From positions 1 to 64,000 of the forward strand of contig NZ_FORG01000018.1 of assembly GCF_900113945.1 (NCBI RefSeq): 64,000 nucleotides of DNA. The letters run 5' to 3'. This document shows positions 1-8,639 of the stretch, in pieces. Within the stretch, counting starts at the first letter, position 1; every line of letters begins with the position of its first letter. A program made the translations under genes and the position numbers. The DNA is from Xenorhabdus mauleonii. GTDB taxonomy: Bacteria > Pseudomonadota > Gammaproteobacteria > Enterobacterales > Enterobacteriaceae. A model generated the notes under the pieces. That model saw only the letters and a list, made by a program, of their open reading frames with translations. It was not told the origin of the DNA and made no database searches.

Positions 1-2
1 AT

Positions 3-1901
3 AACAAAGGTCAGGCCAAGCTCATACTGGAAAAAGAGTTGGAATTGGAGATTTCAGGTGAAGTGATTGTCATGTCTATTCTACCGGCCAACTTCACCGG
101 ACAACAGAATCTGGACGGTATTAAGAAGGTCACCACAGTACCGGGTTCACCTGGAAACAATACATCTGGTGGCAACAATGGCACCATCGTCGATCCGGAT
201 GCGAAACCGATTGTTAAGAATTTGGAACTTCATGGGAGATTGCAAGTTGGCGATACAATAAGAGGTGAATATGCCTTTGGTGCCAATAAGGGGGATCCCG
301 TCGATCACTCAGTGTACACATGGTATCGAATTAAGGGGAAACCAAGCCCGGATAAATTGAAAATTGTACCTGACGAAGAAAATAAAGAGAAAATCCTCGG
401 CCCTATTGCGGTCACTGATAATGGTAAGGTACCGCTCTATACTCTTCAGAAGAGTGAGATGGAACATTTTATCCGACTAGAAGTGCAACCTATGCATGGT
501 GGACAGCCCTTGGGTGATAAGTTAGTGGTAACTACAAATATAGACAAGGAAGATAATGGAAATAAAAATCTTTCGGGAGGGAGTGACAGTTACGGCCGGG
601 TAATCGATCCAGATTTGGGGCCCGAAATATCCGACTTGAAGATAGGCATAGAAGTTGAAGGCGATAAAAAATATCTGACAGCAACCTACCAGTTTAAACC
701 CAAACAGGGAGCAGATGATGAGGATAAATCCCGATTCCTATGGGGTGAGTATGCAGTAGGCGATGAATTCACAACAAGGAGAGATGTGTCCAGAGTAGGC
801 CGTACAGTGGAGAAAAACCAGGCTGTTGCTGCACAACCTCATAAGGTTCCTCGATACGAAAAACCATTAGACGAGCTTTCTGGCAAAATCATTGCACTAT
901 CGGTGCAGGGAAAAAATAGATCGAATATGGACGGTAATACTGAAGACGCAGATACCAAAAAGGATGCTAAAGAATTGGGCGATAATGTTAACACAGATGG
1001 CGTGATAAAAGGTAAAGCGGATGTTATTGAGGCAAAAATGAATAAAACGGAGGCTAAAGCCAGAGTTAATCTGCTTAACAAGGATCAACCGCTTAGTGAT
1101 GAAGAATCTGCTAGGCTAACCATTAAAACCACAAAAGGCGGAGCCAATATTGGAGGTGTGCCGGTATCCATTGAAATGACTTACGAAGTGCGTACTCCAA
1201 ACAATCTGAATCATAAGGATTTTCCTGATAGTGATAGACCAAAGGTAACGGCAAAATTGGAAGTAGAGGATAAAAAAGGTGTTTTATATGACAACCCTAA
1301 CATACAGGATAGGAAAATAACTTATACAGGTCATACGGATGAAAATGGCGATTTGATTATCAAGGTGACTGATCCTGACGGAAAGGGAGTGAAAACCAAG
1401 ATAAATGTCACTACGGGGGGAGCTCCTGATGAGAATTTAGATATTACCTTTACGGTAATTACCAGCCCGAATGTGGATGGAGCCACTTATTACGGGCATA
1501 TGGAGAACACAATCACAACCGAAAATGGATTGGTTTTCCATCGTCCTACAATAAAGAAAGAACACTTAGGGACTGTTGACGTATCGTCACCTGTAGTTGA
1601 TGGGGAAATATGGACATATCATCGTTATACAAAGGTCATGGGGTATTGTACCGAACGTGGACTCCAGACGCCAAGCACCTCGGAATATTTAGATTTGGCT
1701 AAGGAGTCAAATGAGAAATTTGGTGTGGAAAAAAATGCAGTAAAAAGAAAATACGGATGGCCTACAAAATATGAATATTATGCATCCAATATAGTACCTC
1801 AAGGTGAGCCTGGCGCAGGTTATCGACGAACCGTAGATCTTGAAATATTAACAGTTGGTCGGAATAACAATAGCCAATTAGTAGCTTGCCGTAATCCTTA
1901 A
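3..1901 (+). CDS. Invasin/intimin-like adhesin, C-terminal part (5' end outside window)
   Basis: The frame is open from base 3, so the gene is cut by the window edge and the TTG at 39 is not a real start. The visible ~630 residues look like the distal part of a secreted or surface adhesin. Two related modules begin with the motifs VDPDAKPIV and IDPDLGPEI, about 150 residues apart. A Big-1-like Ig domain follows (TDENGDLIIKV segment, roughly residues 340-460 counted from base 39). The last ~95 residues resemble the C-type-lectin-like cap of invasin/intimin proteins: an aromatic-rich stretch, a first Cys in GYCTERG, a GWP motif and a final Cys in VACRNP. There is no membrane segment in this part. 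In this family the missing N-terminus would be a LysM/beta-barrel (inverse autotransporter), or only a signal peptide as in ZirS/ZirU-like proteins. The domain assignment is my pattern reading, not a search result. Confidence 0.55.
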   Translation, partial: NKGQAKLILEKELELEISGEVIVMSILPANFTGQQNLDGIKKVTTVPGSPGNNTSGGNNGTIVDPDAKPIVKNLELHGRLQVGDTIRGEYAFGANKGDPVDHSVYTWYRIKGKPSPDKLKIVPDEENKEKILGPIAVTDNGKVPLYTLQKSEMEHFIRLEVQPMHGGQPLGDKLVVTTNIDKEDNGNKNLSGGSDSYGRVIDPDLGPEISDLKIGIEVEGDKKYLTATYQFKPKQGADDEDKSRFLWGEYAVGDEFTTRRDVSRVGRTVEKNQAVAAQPHKVPRYEKPLDELSGKIIALSVQGKNRSNMDGNTEDADTKKDAKELGDNVNTDGVIKGKADVIEAKMNKTEAKARVNLLNKDQPLSDEESARLTIKTTKGGANIGGVPVSIEMTYEVRTPNNLNHKDFPDSDRPKVTAKLEVEDKKGVLYDNPNIQDRKITYTGHTDENGDLIIKVTDPDGKGVKTKINVTTGGAPDENLDITFTVITSPNVDGATYYGHMENTITTENGLVFHRPTIKKEHLGTVDVSSPVVDGEIWTYHRYTKVMGYCTERGLQTPSTSEYLDLAKESNEKFGVEKNAVKRKYGWPTKYEYYASNIVPQGEPGAGYRRTVDLEILTVGRNNNSQLVACRNP

Positions 1902-1918
1902 TTCTTTTAATCTTAACT

Positions 1919-1963
1919 AAAACTGCCCTTTGTTGTCACTGCAACAACAAGGGGCAGTTTTTT
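1919..1963. terminator. Bidirectional terminator after the adhesin gene
   Basis: A long stem pairs aaaactgccctttgttgt with acaacaaggggcagtttt (one G-T pair), with A-rich and T-rich flanks. It lies between the convergent adhesin gene and the dsbB remnant and can serve both. Confidence 0.8.
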
Positions 1964-1966
1964 ATC

Positions 1967-2280
1967 TCAGCTAAAGTACTTATGACGCACCCGAACACCT
2001 TGGCTCACCAACACCAACACGCCAACAACCAAATAAACAGCAAAAATGCCAATCAACCATTGCGGCATATCCAGTGTCAGAAATTCCCACTGTTTAATCG
2101 AGCAATCACCATACGCCTGAAATACGGAAGGTAACCATTCATGCAGTGGCAGCCAAGACGGGAAATCAACAAAGAAATCGCAGGTGTTAAACGGAGAAGG
2201 GTATAACTGCATCATGGTGTGATCCCACGCAAGCCTCAATCCTTGCCAGCGCTGTAAATCCACAGTTTATTGCTGTGTCT
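1967..2280 (-). pseudogene. dsbB: C-terminal remnant of dsbB (disulfide bond formation protein B), frameshifted
   Basis: The 1967-2263 reading frame (98 residues from a GTG) matches the second half of DsbB. It has the [16 protein letters not shown] segment with the first periplasmic-loop Cys, GDCSIKQW with its partner Cys, then MPQWLIGIF and a last membrane helix. DsbB normally has about 175 residues and four helices. The first two helices and the CxxC pair that reacts with quinone and DsbA are absent. Just upstream, in another frame (2248-2265), the strand reads LWIYSA, which is what DsbB should have directly before WQGLRLAW; one base appears to be missing near 2247. Homology then fades into the higA-like gene on the other strand. 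The fragment cannot be a working oxidase. A complete dsbB would be expected elsewhere in the genome. Confidence 0.75.
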
Positions 2281-2288
2281 CAAATACA

Positions 2289-2732
2289 ATGAAGTGCGAG
2301 TTAGATGCGGTTATTCGTATGCTTACAATCCCATTACATGAAGCGACAAAGAGACTGGTCGCTGCTATTCCCTTTTTGGGGGAAGATACGTCTGAAGATG
2401 CTTACCAAGACGCATTAGAAATGGTGGATTTACCTGATTAAAACGATGATACCAGCCCGCTGATAGATTTTCTGGTGGAAAAAATCGCTGAATACGAAGA
2501 CAACAACGAACGCTTTGCCGCATTTAATAAAACGGTAGAAACTATGCCTACAGGCGTCGCTGCATTGCGGGTATTAATGGATCAACACGGTCTTTCTTAT
2601 TCAGACCTAAAAGAAGAGATTTGCTCGAAGTCACTTATCAGCCAGATTTTTTCTGGTAAACGTTCATTAACGATTGCGCATATCAAGGCACTTTCCAAAC
2701 GCTTCAACGTAAAGCCTGATATTTTTCTCTGA
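2289..2732 (+). pseudogene. HigA-type antitoxin gene interrupted by an in-frame stop
   Basis: Read from ATG 2289, the frame encodes a 147-residue protein resembling E. coli HigA: an N-terminal helical half (KRLVAAIPFLGEDTSEDAYQ), then a C-terminal Xre-type helix-turn-helix (LMDQHGLSYSDL, then SKSLISQIFSGKRSLTIAHIKALSKRF). A single TAA at 2439-2441 (codon 51) falls where the family has a residue before NDDTSPLIDFL; everything before and after stays in frame. The downstream part could restart at GTG 2475, giving 85 residues with the complete helix-turn-helix but without the full N-terminal region. No higB-like toxin lies next to it. HigA binds DNA and neutralises the HigB mRNA interferase. Here it is probably a decaying orphan, unless the restart product still binds DNA. 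Confidence 0.7.
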
Positions 2733-2842
2733 AAAATATGCTGTGGCCGTTTAAAATGATGTTGCTGGGCTATTCATCGTATAGGCTCACAATAAAGGGA
2801 ATAATCGATACAGAACATAGTAAACTTTAAAAACTTTTATTA

Positions 2843-2858
2843 GCACCTTTAAAGGTGC
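2843..2858. promoter_or_regulatory. Perfect 16-bp palindrome upstream of the StbDE genes, likely operator
   Basis: GCACCTTTAAAGGTGC is its own reverse complement and ends 47 bases before the antitoxin ATG at 2906. RelB/StbD-type antitoxins usually repress their own promoter through such palindromes, so this is the best operator candidate. Binding is inferred. Confidence 0.5.
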
Positions 2859-2905
2859 CATTATTAGGTTTTTATAAAATATATCACCTCTTTCTGGAGT
2901 CTAAT

Positions 2906-3157
2906 ATGGCATATCAAATATTAACGACAATTGCAGCCAGTATTACCGATTTAAAACGTAATCCAATGGGAACTGTTGCAGAAGGGGAAGGAAGCGCGGT
3001 TGCAATTCTGAATCGTAATGAACCCGCATTCTACTGTGTTCCGCCAGAGTTATATGCCTACTATCGGGAATTGGCAGAAGATGCTGAACTCAATCGCATT
3101 GCAGATGAGCGACTGGAAAATCCTGAATTCGTGAGTGTCAACCTCAATGAATTATAA
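2906..3157 (+). CDS. stbD: StbD/RelB-type antitoxin
   Basis: 83-residue antitoxin of the Phd/YefM-RelB superfamily (StbD, plasmid-stability type). The N-terminal ILTTIAASITDLKRNPMGTV segment is the DNA-binding and dimerisation part. It is followed by SAVAILNRNEPAFYCVPPELYAYY and an acidic C-terminal helix that would wrap the toxin. ATG 2906 is chosen over the upstream in-frame start at 2855 because of a TGGAG ribosome site and because family proteins begin MAYQIL-like. It overlaps the toxin gene by 11 bases, so the two are translationally coupled. The antitoxin should neutralise the downstream RelE-like protein and repress the operon. Such pairs occur on plasmids and in chromosomal islands; here it lies in a patch with two decayed genes. 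Confidence 0.85.
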   Translation: MAYQILTTIAASITDLKRNPMGTVAEGEGSAVAILNRNEPAFYCVPPELYAYYRELAEDAELNRIADERLENPEFVSVNLNEL

Positions 3158-3428
3158 ACTTGAATTTGAGAATCGAGCACTTAAGGAGTGGCGGAATCTG
3201 GGACACACAATACGGGAGCAACTTAAAAAGAAGTTGGCTGAACGTTTAAAAAAACCCCATGTTCCTGCGTCTCAATTAAGTGAGCGCACCAACAGATACA
3301 AGATCAAACTTAAGTCATCAGGATATCGTTTGGTTTATGAAGTGGTTGATGAAAAGGTGTTGTTGCTTGTTATCGCTGTTGGTAAACGATCCGATGACGA
3401 AGTTTATAAACTCGCCGATAAACGATGA
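3147..3428 (+). CDS. stbE: RelE/StbE-family mRNA interferase toxin
   Basis: 93-residue basic protein with the RelE/ParE fold pattern: an N-terminal YKLEFENRALKEWRNLG strand-helix, a Lys-rich helix (EQLKKKLAERLKKP), then YKIKLKSSGYRLVYEVVDEKVLLLVIAVGKR, where the conserved Arg and Tyr of the RelE active region sit. RelE-like toxins cut mRNA in the ribosomal A site when their antitoxin is degraded. The start ATG 3147 lies inside the end of the antitoxin gene; an alternative in-frame start at 3135 is less likely. The gene looks intact. Which cellular condition activates it cannot be read from sequence. Confidence 0.85.
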   Translation: MNYKLEFENRALKEWRNLGHTIREQLKKKLAERLKKPHVPASQLSERTNRYKIKLKSSGYRLVYEVVDEKVLLLVIAVGKRSDDEVYKLADKR

Positions 3429-3453
3429 TCTATACCCTTAGTCTTCCATATCG

Positions 3454-3486
3454 AAAACCGTCTGGCTTGAGATCAACGGCGGTTTT
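3454..3486 (+). terminator. Weak candidate terminator after stbDE
   Basis: AAAACCG pairs with CGGTTTT across an 18-base loop and is followed by a short T run. The stem is only 7 bp and the loop is long, so this is weak. Confidence 0.3.
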
Positions 3487-3641
3487 TAACCCACATAAGT
3501 TTTACCAGTACTCAATAACGTTTAATACCATTTAACCCCCCCTACTCAAAAAAACTGGCACGTACCTTTGCTTCAAACGATTTATCATCTGCTATCGCGT
3601 TTTATTACGGCTATTTAATTTGATTGAACATAATTTTTAGA

Positions 3642-3657
3642 TAGACTAATCTGTCTA
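3642..3657. promoter_or_regulatory. Inverted repeat upstream of the RND operon, possible TetR operator
   Basis: TAGAC-TAATCT-GTCTA lies 43 bases before the adaptor start in an AT-rich promoter-like region. It has the size and symmetry expected for an operator of the TetR-family regulator encoded at the end of the operon. Confidence 0.35.
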
Positions 3658-3700
3658 ATAATTAACTTATCGCTTAAGTCACCCTCTGTAAGGACGATAA

Positions 3701-4825
3701 ATGGCAAGAAATCTCCTCCCCCTTCTTGGCTTTTGTTTTTCTCTATTCAGTTTTTATACCTATGCCGAGCCTTCTCAACAGCAAATGCGCGTTTCAACCA
3801 CAACGGTGCAGGCTGTTCCTTTTACGCCTTCAGTTAAAATTGTGGGAACTGTGGTTGCCAGAAATGAAATTGCGATAACCCCCGCGTTAACTCAACTGGT
3901 CATCACCGATGTTCTGGTCGAAGAAGGTGACGATGTAAAACAAGGGCAGATTTTAGCGACGCTGGAAACGCCGATTCAGGATGAGAAAGTCAAAAGAGCA
4001 CAGGCAGAACTGGAAAAAGCACTGGCTTTGGTGAAACAAAACGAAGCGAAGAATACTCAAGCTCAGTCTGAACTTAAACGGGCAAAACCGCTGAGCGTTA
4101 CCGGCGTGATTTCTGCCAGTGAATTCGATGAGTACAAAATGGAGGCAAGCTCGGCCTTATCTGCCCTCAATGCAGCCAAAGCAGAATTCCGGCAGTTGCA
4201 GGCACAATTGGCCGAAGAAAAAACCCAACGGGCCAAAACCACCATCATCGCCCCCAAAGACGGGGTTATCAGTGAACGTGTCGCCACCAGCGGTATGATT
4301 ACTGACAATAATTTCTTGTTTAAGTTGATTGAAAATAACCAATATGAGTTTTCAGCCGATGCCTATATCTCCCATTTAAAGCAGGTGAAACTCGGTTCTT
4401 CTGCGGTCATTAACCTGACAGGCGAAGATAAAATAACCGGCAAGGTGAGATATATTTCACCGAAAATTGATTCAATCACTCAAATCGGCAAAATCAGGAT
4501 CGCCCTTGAAAATGCCCCCAAAGATATCAAGTTGGGTGATTTCGGCTCCGCCTTGTTTCAGCTTAATCCTGAGACAATCAATGCCATTCCTTATAGTGCC
4601 GTCACGATGATCGCCACAAACATCGCGTCCGATAAAAATAAAGCAACGGTCTTTGTGGTTGGCAAAAATAATGCTGCCGAGAAAAAACACGTGATCACCG
4701 GACGGGTGTTTGATAACTGGATTGAAATAAAGTCAGGATTATCACCAAAGGATAAAGTCATTGTTTCTGCATCGCCCTTCCTGCAGGAAATGGATACTGT
4801 TTCTCTGACATCACAGGAAAAATAA
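3701..4825 (+). CDS. RND efflux periplasmic adaptor (membrane fusion protein)
   Basis: 374-residue HlyD/AcrA-type adaptor linking an inner-membrane RND pump to an outer-membrane channel. A signal peptide (hydrophobic stretch ending near FYTYAEPS) has no lipobox, so the protein is probably anchored by contacts and not by lipid. The order is: first barrel/lipoyl half (VVARNEIAITPAL, VLVEEGDDVKQGQILATLETP), a coiled-coil hairpin rich in Ala/Glu/Lys (about residues 85-165), second lipoyl half (IIAPKDGVISERVATSGM), then beta-barrel and membrane-proximal domains. ATG 3701 follows an AAGGA ribosome site. It sits one base upstream of the pump gene, so co-translation is expected. No outer-membrane channel gene is adjacent; TolC encoded elsewhere is the likely partner. 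Substrates are unknown. Confidence 0.9.
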   Translation: MARNLLPLLGFCFSLFSFYTYAEPSQQQMRVSTTTVQAVPFTPSVKIVGTVVARNEIAITPALTQLVITDVLVEEGDDVKQGQILATLETPIQDEKVKRAQAELEKALALVKQNEAKNTQAQSELKRAKPLSVTGVISASEFDEYKMEASSALSALNAAKAEFRQLQAQLAEEKTQRAKTTIIAPKDGVISERVATSGMITDNNFLFKLIENNQYEFSADAYISHLKQVKLGSSAVINLTGEDKITGKVRYISPKIDSITQIGKIRIALENAPKDIKLGDFGSALFQLNPETINAIPYSAVTMIATNIASDKNKATVFVVGKNNAAEKKHVITGRVFDNWIEIKSGLSPKDKVIVSASPFLQEMDTVSLTSQEK

Positions 4826-4826
4826 G

Positions 4827-7800
4827 ATGAAATTCCAGTTATCAGAATGGGCGATCAGGAAGCCGATCCCGACGATTGTTATTTTTTTGGCACTCACGGT
4901 CGCGGGGTTATTCTCCTTTGATAAACTCCCCATTAACGCCAATCCTGTGATTACTTTTCCGGTTGTGACTGTCACGATTACGCAAAGTGGTTCGTCCCCT
5001 TCTGAACTGGAAAACGCCGTTACCCAACCTGTAGAACGCGCTATTTCAGGCTTGCCCGGGATCAGGCACATTAACTCAACCATCACCGATGGTGTCTCTA
5101 TCACGATTGTTGAGTTCAGTTTAAACGTAGATCCTAACGTTGCCATTAATGATATCCGCGAGCAAATTACCCAAATCCGGGCGGAATTACCCCAGACAAT
5201 AGAAGAACCCCTGATAAGCCGAATTGATGTCGAAGGCGGTGCCATTCTGAATTATGCCGTTCAATCAAAAAATAAGAGTCTGACCGAATTGTCGTGGTTT
5301 GTGGATGATACGTTAAGCAAAAAGTTATTAACGGTTAAAGGCAGCCAAAAAATCACGCGCTTGGGGGGAACAACCCGGGAAATTTTGGTCGAACCTGATC
5401 CGGTCAAGATGGCAGCGTTAAAGATCAGTATTACCGACATTAACCATCTATTGCTCCAGAATAACGTCAATATTCCCGGCGGAAATATGACAGTTGCCGG
5501 GCAAAATCACACCATACGTGTCTTAGGTGCGAAAAATGAAGTGGATTATCTGCGTCAACTAAAACTGCCCTTGAATAATAATAATTGGGTGACGCTGGGC
5601 GATATTGCCACTATCAGTGATTCACATAAAGAGGCGGTTACGATTGCCCGTTTGAATGGCAAAGAGGTGGTTGGCTTTGCTGTATACCGTGCAAGAGGTT
5701 CCAGTGATACCGCCGTCGAAAAAGGAGTTACGCAAGCCCTGGAGGAGATTCGTCAAGATCATCCTGATATTGATATCAAGCTGGTGACATCAAACGTTAA
5801 ATACACCGTGGACAGTTATAATCTGACCATGCAAACGCTTTTCGAAGGCGCAGCATTAACGGTTATTGTAGTGTTTTTCTTCCTGAAAAGTTTGCGGGCG
5901 ACACTGATTGCCGCGATCGCTTTGCCTTTATCAATTCTGCCGACGTTTATTGTGCTCTATATCTTCGGCTACACGTTAAATAGCATCACGCTGCTGGCAT
6001 TAACCTTGGTTATTGGTATCTTGGTGGATGATGCCATCGTCGAAATAGAGAATATCGAGAAATATATTGAGCGCGGTGAACGGCCTTATATTGCCGCGAT
6101 TAAAGCATCAAATGCCATTGGTTTTGCCATCATTGCCATTACGATTACCATTGTGGCCGTTTTCTTGCCGGTGAGCTTTGTTGGTGGCTTCGTCGGCAAA
6201 TATTTTGTGCCGTTTGGTATTACGGTATCCGCCGCTGTGTTGTCTTCATTGCTGGTCGCCAGACTGGTCACGCCCCTGATGTCGGCTTATTTACTGTTGC
6301 CCAGAAAATCGTCACCTGAAAAAGAGAAGAAAGCAGATGACGTCGAGATGCCGAAATGGATCAAAACATATCTTTCTCTTTTGGGCAGGACATTAAAATT
6401 CCGCAAAACAGCGTTAGCGGTTGCATCGGTTTTTCTTTTGGGATCATTAGTCCTGGTCGATTTATTGCCATCCGGTTTCTTGCCAAAATCTGATGTCAGT
6501 ATTGCCAAAATAGAGGTTGAAACCCCACCGGGAACTCAGGCGGCTCAAAGTGACAAAGTCTTGCAGCAAATTATTAATAAGCTGAAAGATCGTTCCGAAA
6601 TTATTGATATTTTTTCTGTTGCTGGGGCAGATGATTCATCCGGCAATATCAATCAGAATAAAAGCAGTATTCTGATCAATTTAGTGCCTATCAATGAACG
6701 TAAATTATCACAAAGAGAGTTTGAGCAATCACTGGCACCTGTTTTAAATGAAATCCCAGATATTCGCTATAATTTGGGCAATAACGACGGTGGCAGGGAT
6801 GTGTCAATTGTGTTGGCAAGTGACAATCCTGAAATTCTTTCCCAAACAGTGAATCAGTTGCGCCACGAAATGATGGGAGTGACGGGATTGAAAAACATTC
6901 AGATCTTGCAACCCTTGCCACGGCGGGAGGTCATTGTTAAGCCCAATATCGCCGAAGCTGCCAGAGCAGGCGTCACGACGGAAAACATTGGTTCCGTCAT
7001 CAGAACAGCAACCATCGGTGCGGGTGATGCCAATGTCTCTAAATTTAATTTACCGGACAGGCAAGTTCCTATCCGTGTCTTATTATCGAAAGAAAACAGG
7101 GACAGCCTGACCGTCTTGAATGATCTCTATGTCAACAGTACATCGGGAACCAATGTTCCCATCAAATCGATCGCTGATATCTCTTTTTCTTCTGGCCCGG
7201 ACAAAATTGAGCGTATTTCCCGCCAGCGCAAAGCGGCTATTGAAGCTGATCTCAGTGGCATTGAAATTGGAACGGCGCTGGAGCAAATCGATAAATTGCC
7301 CTCATTGAAGAATTTGCCACCCGAGGTCAAAAGAGTGCTCTATGGCGATGTGGAATACATGGACGAGATGTTTGACCGTTTTTCCACCACCATGCTGCTG
7401 AGTGTTTTGATGGTACTGGCTATTTTAATTATTTTATTTAAAGATTTTTTACAGCCGCTGACGATTTTAATTGCCCTGCCCTTTGCCATAGGTGGTGCTA
7501 TCATCGCTTTGCTTCTCTATAATGCCGCAATTGATATGCCTGTTATTATCGGCCTATTAATGCTGATGGGAATTGTAACCAAAAACTCTATCTTATTAGT
7601 TGAATTTATACTCGAAAGAGCCCGTTCAGGTATGTCACGGAATGAGGCGATTATTCAGGCTGGCAGAGAGCGTGTCCGGCCCATTATCATGACAACAATT
7701 GCCATGATTGCCGGAATGATCCCTCTTGTCTTAACCAGCGGGGCAGATGCCAGTTTCCGGGCGCCTATGGCGATTGCGGTGATTGGCGGCCTGCTGAGTT

Positions 7801-7925
7801 CAACATTGCTGAGTTTGCTGTTTGTACCCGTTATTTATAGTTATATGGATGATTTTAAAAATTTTATTACTCCATATCTTAGAAAATTGTCATCGGTAAC
7901 GAAGGACGATCTCGATTATCACTGA
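4827..7925 (+). CDS. RND multidrug efflux pump, inner-membrane subunit
   Basis: 1032-residue hydrophobe/amphiphile efflux (AcrB/MexB family) proton antiporter. The first membrane helix is followed by a large periplasmic porter domain, with LPINANPVITFPVVTVTI and VTQPVERAISGLPGI typical of the family. Helices TM2-6 follow, including LVIGILVDDAIVEIENIEKYIE with the paired aspartates of the proton relay. The second half repeats this architecture, ending in a helix bundle with GLLMLMGIVTKNSILLVEF. Overall it resembles the MexW/VexK-like branch more than AcrB itself, but I cannot assign an exact orthologue. It is encoded with its own adaptor and a TetR regulator. Drug or bile-like export is inferred from family. 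Confidence 0.92.
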   Translation: MKFQLSEWAIRKPIPTIVIFLALTVAGLFSFDKLPINANPVITFPVVTVTITQSGSSPSELENAVTQPVERAISGLPGIRHINSTITDGVSITIVEFSLNVDPNVAINDIREQITQIRAELPQTIEEPLISRIDVEGGAILNYAVQSKNKSLTELSWFVDDTLSKKLLTVKGSQKITRLGGTTREILVEPDPVKMAALKISITDINHLLLQNNVNIPGGNMTVAGQNHTIRVLGAKNEVDYLRQLKLPLNNNNWVTLGDIATISDSHKEAVTIARLNGKEVVGFAVYRARGSSDTAVEKGVTQALEEIRQDHPDIDIKLVTSNVKYTVDSYNLTMQTLFEGAALTVIVVFFFLKSLRATLIAAIALPLSILPTFIVLYIFGYTLNSITLLALTLVIGILVDDAIVEIENIEKYIERGERPYIAAIKASNAIGFAIIAITITIVAVFLPVSFVGGFVGKYFVPFGITVSAAVLSSLLVARLVTPLMSAYLLLPRKSSPEKEKKADDVEMPKWIKTYLSLLGRTLKFRKTALAVASVFLLGSLVLVDLLPSGFLPKSDVSIAKIEVETPPGTQAAQSDKVLQQIINKLKDRSEIIDIFSVAGADDSSGNINQNKSSILINLVPINERKLSQREFEQSLAPVLNEIPDIRYNLGNNDGGRDVSIVLASDNPEILSQTVNQLRHEMMGVTGLKNIQILQPLPRREVIVKPNIAEAARAGVTTENIGSVIRTATIGAGDANVSKFNLPDRQVPIRVLLSKENRDSLTVLNDLYVNSTSGTNVPIKSIADISFSSGPDKIERISRQRKAAIEADLSGIEIGTALEQIDKLPSLKNLPPEVKRVLYGDVEYMDEMFDRFSTTMLLSVLMVLAILIILFKDFLQPLTILIALPFAIGGAIIALLLYNAAIDMPVIIGLLMLMGIVTKNSILLVEFILERARSGMSRNEAIIQAGRERVRPIIMTTIAMIAGMIPLVLTSGADASFRAPMAIAVIGGLLSSTLLSLLFVPVIYSYMDDFKNFITPYLRKLSSVTKDDLDYH

Positions 7926-7944
7926 CAATGAAGAGGAAGATAAG

Positions 7945-8535
7945 GTGAAAAAACTAACGGAAAAACAGAAAGCCAAACGCAAACATATTCTTGATGCCGC
8001 GATATCCTGTTTTATCGAAAAAGGGTTCCATGCAACGTCGACCGCAGAAATCTGCAAGGCGGCGGGCATGAGCCCCGGGAATCTGTTTCACTATTACCCG
8101 ACCAAAAATGCCATAATTGAAGCTATCGCAGAAGAAGATTATCAGGACTACGAAAAAATTTTGTCTGATTGTCACGATGAAAGCTCATTCATCACGACAA
8201 TAGAAAAAATAATGGCAGAGCTGCTGCGGCTTTCGGATCAACCCGGCTATGCCCGTCTCGGTATCGAACTTATTGCTGAAGCCAGCCGCAATCCCAATGT
8301 TTATAAGATTTTTATCGAAAACGATAAAAAAATCAGGAAACGCCTGACCGCATTAATTCGCCAAGGCATTGAAGCAGGAGAAATCAATCGGCAACTTAAT
8401 GCAGAACAGGCAGCGTCTTGGATAATGACGACCATTGATGGAACTATCGGCAGAAAAGGGATGGAATCAGAGTATGAATGGGCAGGAAATTTTGATTTTC
8501 TGACCAGCATGATACGCAAGGCGTTGGCACCGTAA
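7945..8535 (+). CDS. TetR-family transcriptional regulator of the efflux operon
   Basis: 196-residue regulator with an N-terminal TetR helix-turn-helix (KRKHILDAAISCFIEKGFHATSTAEICKAAGMSPGNLFHYYPTKNAIIEAI, about residues 12-62) and a divergent helical ligand domain. The start is GTG 7945, 20 bases after the pump stop and preceded by GAGGAAG. It is the third gene of the operon, so it probably represses the operon and itself, with release by pump substrates. The inverted repeat at 3642-3657 is the obvious site to test. Regulator at the 3' end, rather than divergent, is less common for RND operons. Confidence 0.88.
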   Translation: MKKLTEKQKAKRKHILDAAISCFIEKGFHATSTAEICKAAGMSPGNLFHYYPTKNAIIEAIAEEDYQDYEKILSDCHDESSFITTIEKIMAELLRLSDQPGYARLGIELIAEASRNPNVYKIFIENDKKIRKRLTALIRQGIEAGEINRQLNAEQAASWIMTTIDGTIGRKGMESEYEWAGNFDFLTSMIRKALAP

Positions 8536-8639
8536 TCGCCGATTCCGATAATCTCTCCCATCAACCAGTAGCGACACGCGCCCAGCTAAGGTATTATTGC
8601 CCGCTATATTTTGGTACACGCCCTTTATCAATTGAATTT

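Noticed and set aside
8536-8639. LexA box for ybfE
   Set aside because: No CTGT-N8-ACAG-like sequence is present, so SOS regulation is not supported here.
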